A stretch of 64,000 nucleotides of DNA from Jaapia argillacea MUCL 33604 (GCA_000697665.1 KL197736.1:160406-224405); one strand, 5' to 3'. Counted from the first letter of the stretch, positions 46,735 to 59,491 are shown. Notes: generated by a model from the sequence alone, not told the origin. Numbers and translations: made by a program.

Positions 46735-48760
46735 TCAGAGCGTCATTCCCCTCCCCGCTGGGAGCATATTCCGAATAGGATAAAGCGAAGGGCTGAGAAC
46801 CCTCTGGGCGAGAGCATCGATCTCCCCTTCGATTCGGGCGATGGATTGCTGACGGATGACAGCAAATTGCAGCTGGAAAACGGATTCCAATCGATGAAAT
46901 ACAATCGATATCAAAGGAACATACCCCGAGAATGTCGCAGGTAACGTCGATCTTGTTATTACAGGAGCGGACAATCTGCTCATCAGCCGATCCCAGTGGA
47001 TAACGCGAGGTTGAACTATGGGTCGATATCTCCGTGACAAGTTTCTGGAGGGTCTCCATTTCCCTGCCATAGAATCAAGTTAGTTCGGTTTTGAGACAAG
47101 GAGGCCATAACCGACTTCACGAAGCCGTTCACAGCATCAGTCATCTCCTGAGAAAAGTCGGTTGACTTGATTTGGTCTCGGACAGCAAGGATCAACAGAC
47201 AGGCATTTTGGGCCAATAGAATCAGGTCACGTTCTGTCGTATGCATGGCCTAACCGAAAAAGTGAAAAGGGGAATAATATGTGCCATAAAACGAAGCCCA
47301 CCTCCACCAATTCCGCTAACTTCAAGGCCAACCCAACAGCTCCTCGAAGGAAAGGAACCATAGTGAGATCATCAGCGTGCCAAGCCCCACGCAATACAAT
47401 GATGATTCCTTGTAACAAGATCTTATCCTCGCGATCGGTAGGGTCTTCGGCAGAACCAGAGTGAGGTATACGCTGCGGCAGGGTATTGACTTGGGGAAGA
47501 GATTCCCCTCCAAGGTCTTCGGCCGTCACAACTGTTAGTGTTACGGAGCGTCTGAGAGGATGGTCAGCTCCGGTCAAATGCTGCTGCTGAACGGCGGCTC
47601 GACTAAGGAGATCCCGAGCATCAGCTAGCTCCTGTTCCGCCGCCGCACCAGGAGGGAGACCCGTGGCCTTCCGCAATGCAGATTCAAGTCGGTGAATAAT
47701 GGTGCGGAATTCGTCGATAACCGTCATGAGCCACAGAAAGAGTGTTTTCCCAGCGCTCGTCTGAGAGAGAGGTAACCCCCTTCCCATCTCTTCCTGTATC
47801 AATAGGTTATGTCCCCTGCCTTTACACCGACCGATTATGTCCCACGCGGACTGCTGGGTATAGCGGAACCGAACAACTTGAGATCCGCAGCAGATCATTG
47901 ACCTCCAATACAGATCACGAAGCTCTTTCTCCCGAAGAGAGCCCACAGCCTCGTCGATGTCCCCCCACATTGTGGTGACAAGTAACACGTCTTGCAAGGC
48001 GGGATTTCCGCAGAGCTTTTGAAATAGCGACAGGTTCCTGAGAGGAGTCCCAGCCATCCTGTTGTCTGATATCCGATGAAGGAAAAGAAGGCCAGAGAGT
48101 GTGATCTTCCGGCGGTAGCTAGAGAAAACTGTCATTGTTGGCTATCAATGGGCTGGACGGGAGGACCTCACGTTGCATAGAGCCAGTCAGCAATAGCCTG
48201 AAGTATCTCTGTATCTGACCTCAGAGTGTCATCAAACCCGGGGGTATCGACCAGGACAATGTCACCACCACCGGAGGGCCGAGGCAAACGGATGGGTTGG
48301 ACAGCTTGCGTACACGACTCGAGTTTATGGCCAATTTCTACGTGGTCGTTTCCCGCAGCTAGGTTGATGAACTGTCACCCAGCGTCAATGATAAAGTGTG
48401 CATTGCTGGTAGATGGCAGGCTTACTGAGCTCTTGCCTGAGCCAGTCGGGCCCATGACCCTACGTTGAGTCAGAAATATTGCCACAATCCACCATGTACT
48501 AAATCACTAACTCACGCAATAATAGTGTCGTGGGCCCAAAATGAAAACTCACCCGTCGCGGTTAGAGTTGACATTGGCTCTTCCACAAGAGTGGCGGAAG
48601 AGTTTTCTGGTTCATTGGCCAAGGAAGACCTACTCCGCCCGTAATCCGACCTTTGCTTTCGTCTCAGCGGGTTAACACGCCCGAGCTGATGGAGCCGTAA
48701 AAAAATCAGCATCAGCAGAGCTCTATTCCACCCTGACAACAGGATACATACTTTCTTCAT
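46735..48760 (-). CDS. AIG1-like GTPase fused to NLR-type four-helix domain
   Basis: Eight exons (48752-48760, 48516-48685, 48426-48459, 48172-48371, 47302-48118, 47098-47249, 46925-47063, 46735-46872) keep frame and give 552 aa. The N-terminal half is the local GTPase: GPTGSGKSS, DIVLVDTPGFDDTLRSD, FLHRISDNRMAG, LVTTMWGDIDEA. After a coiled coil and a linker, residues from about 370 form a helical domain: MVPFLRGAVGLALKLAELVE, then ACLLILAVRDQI, ALQ-type helix MASLEMETLQKLVTEIS, a loop SSRYPLG-like, CNNKIDVTCDILGLQF and RIEGEIDALAQRVL. This order matches the N-terminal helical domain of agaricomycete NLR-like proteins, related to the MLKL/HeLo four-helix bundles that permeabilise membranes. 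Here it is C-terminal to a GTPase. One intron (47064-47097) is only 34 nt but is needed for the frame. Confidence 0.72.
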
Positions 48761-49189
48761 GTGAAGCGAACTGGCCTGGTATCAGGGTGAGGGAGATCTT
48801 TGACGTTCAAGGGTGCCAGCCACGGTCAGGTTGTGCATGTTATTTATGAATAGCACAAGGTTTGTGGACAAGTGACGGAGCGACGGTGCAGTAACGCTGC
48901 TATCTGCTGGGACATCGCGCGATAATCATCATTGAACCTCAGAGTTCTTTAGCCCTTGGAGGCTTGAAGGCTGGTACGTCTGGCATCGAAGGAGCGTGGA
49001 AGCAACGTGTGTTTCATTCTTGGCTTGAGTTGGGACACTGGCCGCGAGCAGAACCTGGCAAAGTTCGTGACAGTTCGTGACATTGGAGTCCGAAACCTTG
49101 TCCCTGAACCTCATTGCCACTGGCTCTCAGATCCTTGCTCAGATCGGATGGAACCTGCACACAAATGCATTGGATACACGCCTACAGTA

Positions 49190-49454
49190 TGGTTTGGATC
49201 GTTGATTGTAGGGTGTTCGGGGCGGCACCTCACCTTCGGGTCGCCGTGTCCTTCTTGTGCTATGATAGGCGAGCCAAGTGTGGCTCCACTCGCCATGATG
49301 GAACAACCCCGTGCGGGAAAGGCGTGTCCTCATATTCAAGTACTCAAACCACCAAAAGCCTTCGCACTTCACATATTCAGAATACTCTGACGTTCTCGCT
49401 GGACTAATAGCACTACACACCATCATCTTCCACAACTTGTGCTGATTCTCAGCC
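49190..49454 (+). promoter_or_regulatory. conserved upstream region of single-domain GTPase genes
   Basis: This segment shares long words with 63840-64000 (CACCTCACCTTC, TCCTTCTTGTG, GAAAGGCGT, TATTCAAGTACTC). It is more weakly related to the region upstream of the inverted GTPase at 62749 on the minus strand. In each case it precedes, or is placed to precede, a GTPase start codon. It probably carries the promoter that was duplicated together with the genes. The region 48761-49190 upstream has no recognised gene. Confidence 0.5.
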
Positions 49455-50599
49455 ATGGCCAAATCTAACATCGATGCCGAAGCTGTTAGCCCTGACGACT
49501 TGGTCATCGCGTACGTGGCTTGCCAGCTTATCCACTCATCTCTGGAATTAACACGAAAACAGAATCATGGGTCCAACGGGGTCTGGGAAAAGCACTGTAT
49601 GATATCGCTTGTACTGGCCCGTGCGTTCTCTGACAGAGGAGTAGCTCATCGACACGCTCATGGAGCAGAAAGGCCAGCGATCCGGCACATCGTTGAATTC
49701 GTGTACGGACAAAGTTCAAGCTGTTCGAGTTCCCCGTGATTTAGTGTCGAAACACATCTCCGCCACCCAGAGCCGCGTTGTGCTGGTCGATACACCGGGA
49801 TTCGACGACACGAAGAAGACGGACACGGAAATTCTGAAGATGATCGGCAACTGGTTGGCAAAAACGTGAGCGCGTCGACTTCAGATAGTTCGACGAACCA
49901 GACACTCAATCCCTAGTGTATAGGTACGGGAATAAGGTTAAGCTTGCAGGGATTCTCTATCTACATCGCATCTCAGACAATCGCATGTCTGGCTCCCCGC
50001 TCAAGAACCTCCGCATGTTTGGGAAGTTGTGCGGAGACACTGCCGCCCGTCGCGTTGTACTCGTGTCATCGATGTGGGACAGATTGCAGGACCAGGAACT
50101 CGCACGAAGGAGGGAGGCGGAACTGAAGGACAATTTTTGGAGAGGGATGCTGGACAACGGAGCCAGCATTGATCGTTCCGCCAACTCGTCCGAGTCTGCA
50201 TGGCGTATCGTCCGCAAAGTTGTCCAGAATAAGGAAGAACGGGAAGCGCTTTTACTGCAGGAGGAAATGGTGGATCTCCAGAAGCATCTCAACGAGACCG
50301 AAGCCGGAAAGGCACTTTACACCACCCTTCAGAAACTCCTTTCGGAGCAGAAGGAAACCATTCGCCTGCTTGCCGACCAGGCATCCCAGGCCAATCCAGA
50401 AGTGGCGAAGGAGTTAGAAGCAGAACATGCACGTCTTCAGAAGGAGTTGGACGCTACATTCGTCGAAATCAAGCGGTTGAAGATCCCTTTCGGAAGGAGA
50501 ATCATGATGTTCTTCAAGTTCAAGAAAGCCCGTGGGGTGAGTTCTACCTCTATCGTCCGTCTTCGCGTCGATCTGACTTTCATTCAGCGCGCCGTCTAG
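49455..50599 (+). CDS. single-domain AIG1-like GTPase
   Basis: Five exons (49455-49510, 49563-49596, 49645-49865, 49924-50536, 50588-50599) give 311 aa. Exon 1 encodes MAKSNIDAEAVSPDDLVIA. The 34-nt exon 2 is the P-loop IMGPTGSGKST. Exon 3 carries LIDTLMEQKG and VVLVDTPGFDDTKKTD. Exon 4 has LYLHRISDNRMSGSPLKNL, VLVSSMWDRL, a long coiled coil (LLLQEEMVDLQKHLNETEAG onward) and a basic end (GRRIMMFFKFKKARG). The last exon adds RAV and the stop. It looks intact. It is the closest paralogue of G2 in gene 1 and of the minus-strand gene at 61595-62749. Confidence 0.85.
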
Positions 50600-51522
50600 T
50601 TCCTTCAATGTGATCAAACGGCCGTTCGGAGTTGTGTTCTCGTTTTCGCGGAGGCGGGGGTGCGGGTGCTTCGTTGGACACTCTAGACTCCATTATCACT
50701 GGAGCGAGGGGTGTACGATTTTTGTTCGATGTACCGAGAAGTATGGGAGCTTGCTAGCCACTCCACCTATTCTATTGGATAATTGACAACGGTTTGGATC
50801 TTGTGCACTTCTTCGTTCAGAATTCAACCAAATGTCTTTCAATACGGTGAGACTCTGAAGATGGGATCAAGGATAGTGAGAATATGGTATTCTCGGTCGA
50901 TGACGACGTATTGCCAAGCCGCTCTGCGTCAAACCCTCTCCCTATGACAATACGCACTAAGTTCACTCTTGTGGTCGTCACGACGGTATGTCGACGCCTT
51001 CCATCCAGGGTCAAAGAACGCGCATAGACTTGACTGTCTACTTGCAGGTCATCCCGGTGAAGGAAATGCAAAAGCATCCCTCATCGAACGGCTCAATACT
51101 TCAAGTTCAATAGCGGGCAACAAAGGGTTCACCTTCTGTGCGAACCTCACGAGAGTCCTCTTCTATTTCAACCTCAGAAAGCAAAACCTCCGAAGTCTAA
51201 GTACTCCTGTCGTCTTCAGCGTAATAGATAGAAACCGTGGATATTTCGGCGTACTCGGATGTGAGAATGTGCTTCCTGCATAACTTTGATATCTTCGTTG
51301 TTGTTAGCAAGTATTGAAATGAGTGGATCCTCCCTCGGTGGAACAGGTACTAGCATGGAGTGAGGCGAGTAGGATTGTTGTCGTCGTTGCATATCGCAGG
51401 GGAAAGATAGCCATTTGTTTTCGGCTCTTGCCGTAGACCGTTGCTTGCCATTGCGTAGGCGGCTTTGGCGCAGCTTGAATCCCTCTCATCGAACAAGGCG
51501 ACGCGCGAAGATAGGTCCCTCA
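50600..51522. other. no gene recognised
   Basis: This region lies between the GTPase gene and VPS35. A 104-codon frame at 50969-51283 contains AGHPGEGNAKASL, superficially like a P-loop, but lacks any other G-domain motif. The last 100 bases are probably the VPS35 leader. Confidence 0.4.
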
Positions 51523-54500
51523 ATGGCTAGCCCTGTCGCCCCTGTGGAGGAAGGCAAGATGCTCAGCGAGGCCTTGAACACCGTCAAGATACAGGTCCAG
51601 CAGATGAAGAGATATCTGGTGAGCATTTCGTTGAGCTGTTGGCTTTCTGGTCTCCTCTTGGGACAGACTTTGCTGAAGCTTCTCTGCTTTGTATCTGTCT
51701 AGGAACTGGATCAGCTGATGGACGCCTTGAAGGCCGCAAGCTTAATGCTTGCAGAGCTGCGAACATCTTCGTTGTCACCCAAGCAGTATTACGAGCTTTG
51801 TCAGTGTTAAAGTCTTCTTCCATGTTCTGTGTATTCACCTCCCATCCTCAGATATGGCAGTTTTTGACGCACTTCGTCATTTATCCAACTATCTATACGA
51901 CGCGCATATGCAATCACGGCACCACCTCGCCGACCTGTACGAGCTTGTACAATATGCTGGCAATATCGTCCCTCGCCTATACCTGATGATAACCGTTGGT
52001 TCGGTCTACATGTCGGTACCGGATGCCCCAGTCAAGGAGATCATGAAGGACATGATGGAGATGTCGAGAGGGGTGCTACATCCTATCAGAGGGCTGTTTT
52101 TGCGACATTATTTAAGTGGTCAGACGCGCGGACATCTGCCTGTTGGGAACGACCCTGGGTACCTATTTTCACGCTCCTGACCCTTTCCGTTGCTGATATG
52201 TATGGTTGCAGTCCAATGGGAAATCTTCAAGATTCGATAACCTTCGTTCTAACCAACTTCATGGAAATGAACAAACTTTGGGTTCGACTTCAGCACCAAG
52301 GACACTCTCGCGACCGCGAGAAAAGAGAGATGGAGCGGAAAGAGTTGCGTATTCTGGTTGGCACGAACCTCGTTCGGTGTAGTCAGCTGGATGGAGTGGA
52401 TTTGGACATGTACCAGAAGGATATTCTTCCCAGCATCTTGGAGCAGATCGTGCAGTGTAAGGACGTCATAGCTCAAGAGTATCTGATGGAAGTGGTTATC
52501 CAGGTGTGCTGCAGCTCGATCGTGTCTGACCCAGTTCATCTACTAATATATTTCCGACGCAGGTATTTACAGACGAATTCCATTTGCACACTCTTGGGCC
52601 TTTCCTATCTGCCACAGCTCAACTCCACCCCAAGGTCAACATTAAGCAAATCGTAATCGCTCTCATAGACCGTCTCGCCGCGTACGCTGCCCGTGAAGCG
52701 GAGAACGAGGACCCCGAGGAGACCAAGAGGCAAGAGGAGGCGGCTGCAAAGCGACTTGCCGAGCGGGTGAAGTTGCAACGTGCCAGAACAAGAGAGAATG
52801 GTGCGGTGTCCAGTCCATCCACAGATGTTGGACCTGGTGGAGATGCTTGGGGTGGATCCCTGACGCTACCGGAGAAAGAATTCGGAAGCTTGAGTTTGGA
52901 TGGCTCGAGTGGAGAGGTCAATGGGGAGAAAGTTGACAAAGGGAAAGGAAAGGAATCCGAGGGAACTGTCCCTGTAAAGAAATTCAGGGGCATCCCAGAA
53001 GATGTCAAGCTGTTTGAAGTCTTTTGGAAGCAGGTGGTCGAATTGATCAAGGTGAGAAGTGTGCCGCCATGGTTGGATCTCATCGCTGAGGCAACGTCTA
53101 GGCTCGACCGGATTTATCAATCCAAGACATCACCGCGCTTCTGGTTTCTCTAACAAACCTGTCTTTGAGCTGCTATCCTGACCGTTTGGAATATGTCGAC
53201 CAGATCCTTGGCTTCGCACATGATAAAATCCGAGAGTTTGCAGACAGGTGAGCGCCTCGTCAGCCTCTCTTCATCCGTGCTTACTGATGCCGGTTAACAG
53301 CCCTGACCTCCATGCACCACCAACAATAACCAATCTAGCATCGCTACTAGTGGCGCCTATCAACTCCTACCAATCCGTCCTGACCCTTCTTGCTCTACCA
53401 CGCTACGCTGCCCTTCTCGCTCTTCAGCCCTTCTCCACTCGCCGAACCCTTGCCCACTCCATCATTTCTTCGATCCTGAAGAACGAGACCGTTGTTGAAA
53501 CTCCTGAAGACGTGGATGGCGTCTTGGAACTGTGTCATGTTCTCATCAAAGACCAGTCAGACTTCGGTGGGTCGGCGGGCTCTGCCAATGGCGGTATTCC
53601 CAGTCTTAAGGATGGGCGCAGAACACATGCATCATCTTTCTATTTGGAGAGGGAGGAGATCGCTGAGGAACAAGGCTGGGTTGCGAGAATGGTCCATCTA
53701 TTCCGAGCAGAGAGTCTGGCTGTCCAATTCGAGGTAAATAATTCTTTCCGCTCGAGTTCCCCACCACCTTCGCTCATATTTGTTGAACAGCTTCTACAAA
53801 CGGCTCGGAGACACTTCGAGACCGGTGGTGAACGCATGCGATTCACGTACCCCGCCTTGATCACGTCTACAATCAAACTATGTCGACGTTACAAGAGTCG
53901 CGAGCACCTGGTGAGTACCAGAATACCATCGAAATATGGCTCACCACCCATTTCGTACTTCAGGAGGACGACTGGAAATCCAAGGTCGACACCATCCTCA
54001 AATTTGCCCGTCAGCTTACGACAATCCTAGCAACGCAAGTTGAAGCACCAACAATCGCTCTCCGACTTTTCCTCCTCTCTGCTCAAATTGCTGACGAATG
54101 CGGTTTCGAAGATCTCACATATGATCTTTACGTCCAAGCCTTTACAGTTTATGAGGAATCCATTTCAGAGAGTCGAGCACAATTGCAGGCCATTACATTG
54201 ATTATCGGAACCCTGCAGGGTGCTCGAGTGTTTGGGGTGGATAATTATGATACTTTGATCACAAAGGCAGCCTTGCACGGCGCCAAGTTGCTGAAGAAAC
54301 CTCATCAGGCTACGGCCGTGAACTTGGCGAGCCATATGTGGTGGCAGGAGCCGGCGGAGGGTGGAACTGAAGATGGGGCATTGGTCGAGGCGGAGAAGAA
54401 GGACGGGAAGGAGTCTGAGGGCGCCACGGCTGTACGTTGTTTTGAACTGTGTTGTGTGTCCGACAACGTTCCCTGACCCTCTCGTGCAGTTCCCCCACCA

Positions 54501-54967
54501 AGACAGTAAACGCGTCCTGGAATGCCTGCAGAAGGCACTCCGGATTGCAAACTCCGCCATTGAGGAAATCGTCACAGTACAACTTTACTGTGATACCCTT
54601 GATAAGTACCTATACTACCTCGATCGTGGTGCGGCAGCTGTGAGTCATATCCACTTCTGCGATTCTACTGGGTACCTCAGTCTTACGCCCAATCGCTCAG
54701 ATCACCCCCAAATTCGTCAATTCCCTAGTCGAGCTTATAACTTCGTCAATTGACAACATCTCTTCACCCGACGTCCATCCGTCGCAACGGGCTCCCCCTG
54801 GACTTGTTGAAGGGGTTCAAACACCTGAGATGATCTCACGGCATTTCCGGAACACACTGATGTTTATTGTTGGGAGGAAGGGCGGGAGCGGTCAAGGAGG
54901 GTCAGGAAGATGGGACGAAGTTGACATAGTTGGTGCCTTGTTGAAGATGGGGATTGGACAGCGATAG
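51523..54967 (+). CDS. VPS35: retromer subunit Vps35
   Basis: Vps35 is the scaffold of retromer, which recycles cargo from endosomes to the Golgi. [19 protein letters not shown] begins the protein. It continues [19 protein letters not shown] and [20 protein letters not shown], which contains the PRLYL signature required for binding Vps26. Further helical repeats ([34 protein letters not shown]) form the solenoid. A disordered, Lys/Glu-rich insert with [16 protein letters not shown] follows. The C-terminal half ([38 protein letters not shown]) binds Vps29. Roughly eleven exons are joined by short introns, ending at TAG 54965-54967. Total length is about 970 residues, slightly above the usual 800-950 because of the insert. 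Confidence 0.88.
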
Positions 54968-55951
54968 GGTGGTTTGGGCTCGCGATGGGTGGTACTGCTT
55001 GTTGTGCATTCAATGTGATCGCCTTGGTGGTATATTCTGACAGCCTGTCATCTTTGTAGTCGCTATTTTACATTCTACGTCGTGTACATGGACCATTCTT
55101 TCGTGCGACTGAGTCGAGTGCGCAGACCGCATGACAACGCTATCATAGATACCTGATGCGTACGCACTCGAACTCGAAGTAAAGTATCTGATCGTTGATC
55201 AAAGACTCGGACAAGCACAGATATCCATGGTGCATGTCAGGCGCCGCAGACCACTCCATCGATAATCATCACCGCAAACTTACCGCCCCGCAGGAGCCCC
55301 CTGGCAGGCTCCAATCCGAGTCACTGGCATGTTATTCATAACTTATCCCAGTTCACCCACATGCCATCCTGGCATTTGGCTCCAAGAGGCAACCTGCCGA
55401 TAGTATCACATTTATCCACCCCAACAATTCGACATTCGTGTCGGGGATTGGGTGAAAGAAAAGGTTCAAGAAGTGCACGTATCTCCGCAGATCACACCAT
55501 CCATTGACCACCTTCCATCGATCCTGCAGCTGTTAAACGTTCAACTTAAGTTTCATTCGCATTTTCGCATTTTTCGAGAGGTTCCTGCACGGGAATTTGG
55601 GCGGACATTGAGAACCCGGCGAGACACACACAGTTGTGGATCTCGATAACCGCTGACCTCCGGAGGCTCGTTGGATGGCTTCCACACCCTCATCACGCTG
55701 CGTTCCCTTGGTTCAGAATGCACGCGCGCTGTTCCAAGGCGGCGGGATCGATGCTGATCGATGCACCTTACATAATGATCAGCACAACAAGTGGGAATTC
55801 GCGTGCAGGCAAGCTGAGGGGCGAAAGGTCCGTTCTTCTATCTAGGCTACGATCCATCAGGGTCCTCCACTGCATCTTCCGGGCCCTCGCCCGACATAAA
55901 CATCCATCTCTTCTTGACGACGGGCATTATCCCGCCCAACTTTCCTCAATC
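54968..55951. other. intergenic, no gene recognised
   Basis: The first part is the 3' region of VPS35. The rest leads to the double GTPase gene. A C/T-rich stretch near 55480-55560 may be leader or promoter of that gene. There are only short open frames without motifs. Confidence 0.45.
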
Positions 55952-57901
55952 ATGACCATATCCTATTCACCCCCGGAGGACATTTCTCCCGAAGACTTGA
56001 TTATTGCGTATGGGCTTTTTCAAATAATCGAACTCTTCGACAGTACTGACGAGACTAATCCAGAGTTATGGGTCCCTCGGGATGTGGAAAAAGCCATGTA
56101 TGTTATTCCTTGCCTGTGCTCGCCCAAATTCTGACCATTTACTAGCTCATAGACACACTTATGGAGGAGACAGGATCCGAGAACAAACGATCCGGCGATT
56201 CGCTGGACTCATCCACGAATAAGGTTCAAGCCTTTCGAGTCCCTTCCCAGCTGTCAACCCTCCACCTTCACGACAACGTAGCGGCAAGGGATAGTGTTGT
56301 CTTGGTTGATACGCCATGGTTTGACGATGCGCAGAAAACTGACATGGAAATTCTGACAATGATTGGCGATTGGCTGAGATTGACGTGAGCTCTGTCTCAG
56401 TTATCACAGCTTGCGATCTACTCACCCACGCTTAGTTATCAGAAGAACGTCCGACTTGCTGGGATACTTTATCTGCACCGCATTTCAGACAACCGCATGT
56501 CTGGCTCGCCACACAAGAACCTCCACATGTTTGGGAAGTTGTGTGGAGACACTGCCGCCCAGAGTGTGATTCTAGTGTCGACGATGTGGGACAGAGTCGG
56601 AGAATCGATGGCAGAGAGTAGGGAGACACAGTTGATTGGGACATATTGGAAGGGTATGCTGGATAATCATGCGAAGACTGCGCGCTTCCATAACTCGCTT
56701 GATTCCGCTTGGGGCATCATCGACCAAGTCGCGGAGAACGCAGCAGATAAGGAAGCATTCAGGAGGAAATGGTCGTCCTTCAAAAGTGCCTCAATGAGAC
56801 CGAGGCCGGCAAGACGCTTTATAGTTCCCTCCAGAACCTACTTTCGGAGCAGAAGAAGAATTTTCGCATGCTCACCGACCAGGCAGCGTCCCAGGGCAAA
56901 TCAGAGCTCGCAAAACACTTGGAAGCCGAATGCGATCGGATTCAGAAGGAGTTGAACGCTACATTCACTCAAATCAAACAGCTGAAAATCCCATTAGGAA
57001 AGAGGATCCTCATGTTCTTCACCTTCCAGAAAGCCCGCGCGGTGAGCTGCACTCGTTTCTACCTCACTTTACCTCGGGCTGACTTTCCGCCAGCGCCCCA
57101 TTCATGTTCCCCGGGTGGAGGTTCGTAAGCGAAAGGATATGGCCATTGCGTGAGTGGGATCGTCCGCGTGCTCGCGCCTGGCTGACAGGAAAACTAACCG
57201 CCTTCTCGGATAGGTTATTGGGTGCGTCGGGCTCTGGAAAGACTTCGGTGAGAGTCGTTTTCCATGATTGAAATGATTGGAATTATGTGTAGTCACACGA
57301 GTCCACAGTTCGTTAACTGGGCTGGCGTGGCTGGCGAGCTCCCAAAGGTTGGGGATGACAGTTTGCAACCCTGCACGTCGGAAATTGCGTCACACAAGCT
57401 CATGGGAGATCGTGGGTTTGACATTGTCTTGGTCGACATACCTGGCTTGGGCGACGCAAAGGAAGCTCTAGATGAAGTGTATCTGTGGCTGCAAGAGAAG
57501 TACACTCATCTACATCGCTGTTGTTTTTTCACTTGCCCATGTTTCTTTGGCTCTTCAGGTACGGCGCTGGATCTGCACTCAGCGGACTCATCTACTTTCA
57601 CAACATCACCGACAAGAAGCTCACATATTGTTCAACCGATAATCACCCAAGGTTTCATAGACTCTTGGGGAAAGGGTGGTTCGAAAAGGTCGTTATTGTC
57701 ACGACCATGTGGAATGAATCCGAGCAGGGATATTTGGACGATGAGGACGAACTTCAGCGAGAGAAGGAATTGAGGGGACACTGGGAAAATATGCGTCCGC
57801 AGACTGAGAAATCGGGAGCCGTTATGTGCCGATTCCAAAAGACCAAGGCATTAGCTCGCAAAATCCTCGAAAACTTGACGAGGTCCTCGGACACTTGGTA
57901 G
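55952..57901 (+). pseudogene. double AIG1-like GTPase gene with frameshift
   Basis: Exon 1 (55952-56007) encodes MTISYSPPEDISPEDLIIA. The P-loop exon (56064-56097) gives GPSGCGKSH. Exon 3 (56146-56384) has VVLVDTPWFDD, where the glycine of DTPG is Trp. Exon 4 (from 56436) has LYLHRISDNRMSG and VLVSTMWDRV. In that exon about 7 nt are missing near 56757-56765 (GAAGCATTCAGGAGG against GAAGCGCTTCTACTACAGGAGG in the paralogue at 20115-20140). This shifts the frame to a stop at 56955, although the coiled coil continues in the next frame to about 57042. A second G domain follows (GASGSGKTS, LVDIPGLGDA, LIYFHNITDKKL, VTTMWNESEQ) and ends at 57901. The second domain matches G3 of gene 1. The layout is that of a two-domain gene now probably inactive. 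Confidence 0.75.
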
Positions 57902-58457
57902 GGCTGCCGAGAAGCGATGCACAGCGCTTCAAGTTCTTGAAGGGGTTCCACTCATACTTTCCCTTCGAACACTGTTGGTTTTATTTCGATGGGATGTATC
58001 TTTGGCGGAAGTTATGGAATACTATATATGTAGCCATGTTGATGGACCCGGCCTTGCTCCGTGCTCATTGGTACCACGACGTTATAGTATCAATGCAAAG
58101 GTTAGCTTAGGTTCTTATCGATCCCTTCTCTCCATGCAGCGCCGATCGATCGCCCACGTGTGGGCTCGGGGCTTGCTGCGTCTGCACCTATACATATTAT
58201 TTTAACTTTTATCTGTCGAGCCTCCAGGGTCCAAACTTTCGGAAGGCAGCCCTTGGCCATGTCTTCCCTTCACCAGATCCATGCTCCCTGGGGCCCGGTA
58301 CTTCATGTACAAGCTCTTCGATGAGATGTCTAATCATTTCTATTCCTGACCGTCTTGAAGAAAGAACTCCCCTCTTTCCTGTCGTCCAGAAATCTTACAA
58401 GTACGTGGTACCTTACTCCAGGTTCGAACGGACTGAAGGAACACGTCACGACAGGAG

Positions 58458-59491
58458 ATGAGCTCTCTTCCCTCAGATCATGTCCTTTCTGTATCCACAA
58501 TCCAAGAGCTTCCTTCCGCTCAACGACACAAGCTTCACGTCCAAGGCAATCCCGTCGATAAGTTTGTAGAGTGGGCCCACTCTGGGGACGCAAAAAACGA
58601 CGATATAGACCTCATATACATCACTGATCTCAACTGGATGAAGGAACCAGGCTACCCATCGCACGAATTCCTCCTTGTATCAATCATGGGCCCCCAATTG
58701 AAACAGCCTACGGCTTTGCGTATCGAACGAGACACCGAATCTTGGGCCACCGTGTTTCGGCCATACTCCAGGTCAGTGTGCAAGGACACGGTGACTTTGG
58801 CAGAATCATACGGATGGGGTTCCCTTCTGAAGACCCAGCCACGCCAGTCGCAATCTCTCGCTTCCGTCACGTTTCAATCCAACAACATCCCTCTGCTCAA
58901 GCTCGTTATTCTTTTGGATGTCATCAGCCAGAGTCCTGGGTTTTATAATGTGTGGACGGTAAACTGCTGGTGGTTTGCAGAGACTATTTGGAGGAACATC
59001 GTGGAGCTTGCCAAGGAGAACGAGATGAAGTTTTTGTTGGTGGAAGAAGAGGAATTAGCTCGGTTTTGGGGATCGGTCACCGACGGCGCCGATGTCAAAA
59101 ATTGGGATGCGAGAAAGTTTGGGTTAGTTCAGGAACAACTTCACGCTGTTTGCTTGATGAGGGCATTTGGGGACAATGTCGCAAAGAGTAAAGTGGACCA
59201 TTGGTCCAAGGAGGTTGATGACATTTTCACGTTGAGGGCGTACAATGCAAGTATTCACCTCTGATCACTGAGCTAGCATTATTTATAATTGTATACTTAG
59301 GCTACCCCGAGGAACGGTGCAACTCTTTCAACGCCTCAGTCGAAAACGCAACGCTCCGCTGTTTCATCTCCCCGCACCTCAACAACCACAATGCCATCTA
59401 CGCCCGCAAAAGAGCAGCTCACCACTGCCCCTCAACTCCAAGGGGGCTCGGCGACTCGTCTTTCGCCCACTTCCACACTGACGAGAGCTAG
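58458..59491 (+). CDS. conserved agaricomycete hypothetical protein
   Basis: A first exon of about 790 nt encodes a globular protein of 265 residues with the features of a family often seen in mushroom genomes: HEFLLVSIMG, LRIERDTESW, DTVTLAESYGW, and LLDVISQSPGFYNVWTVNCWWFAETIW. The NCWWFA motif is the most conserved part of this family, whose function is unknown. A short intron (GTATTC donor near 59250, TTAG acceptor near 59300) joins a second exon. Phase favours a reading that ends at 59491, but a Ser/Thr-rich frame in the same exon is also open to 59513, so the C-terminus is uncertain. Confidence 0.55.

Noticed and set aside
50969-51283. P-loop-like AGHPGEGNAKASL as a further GTPase
   Set aside because: No DTPG, no RISDNR box and no 34-nt exon structure nearby. 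The match to a P-loop lacks the GKS/T core.
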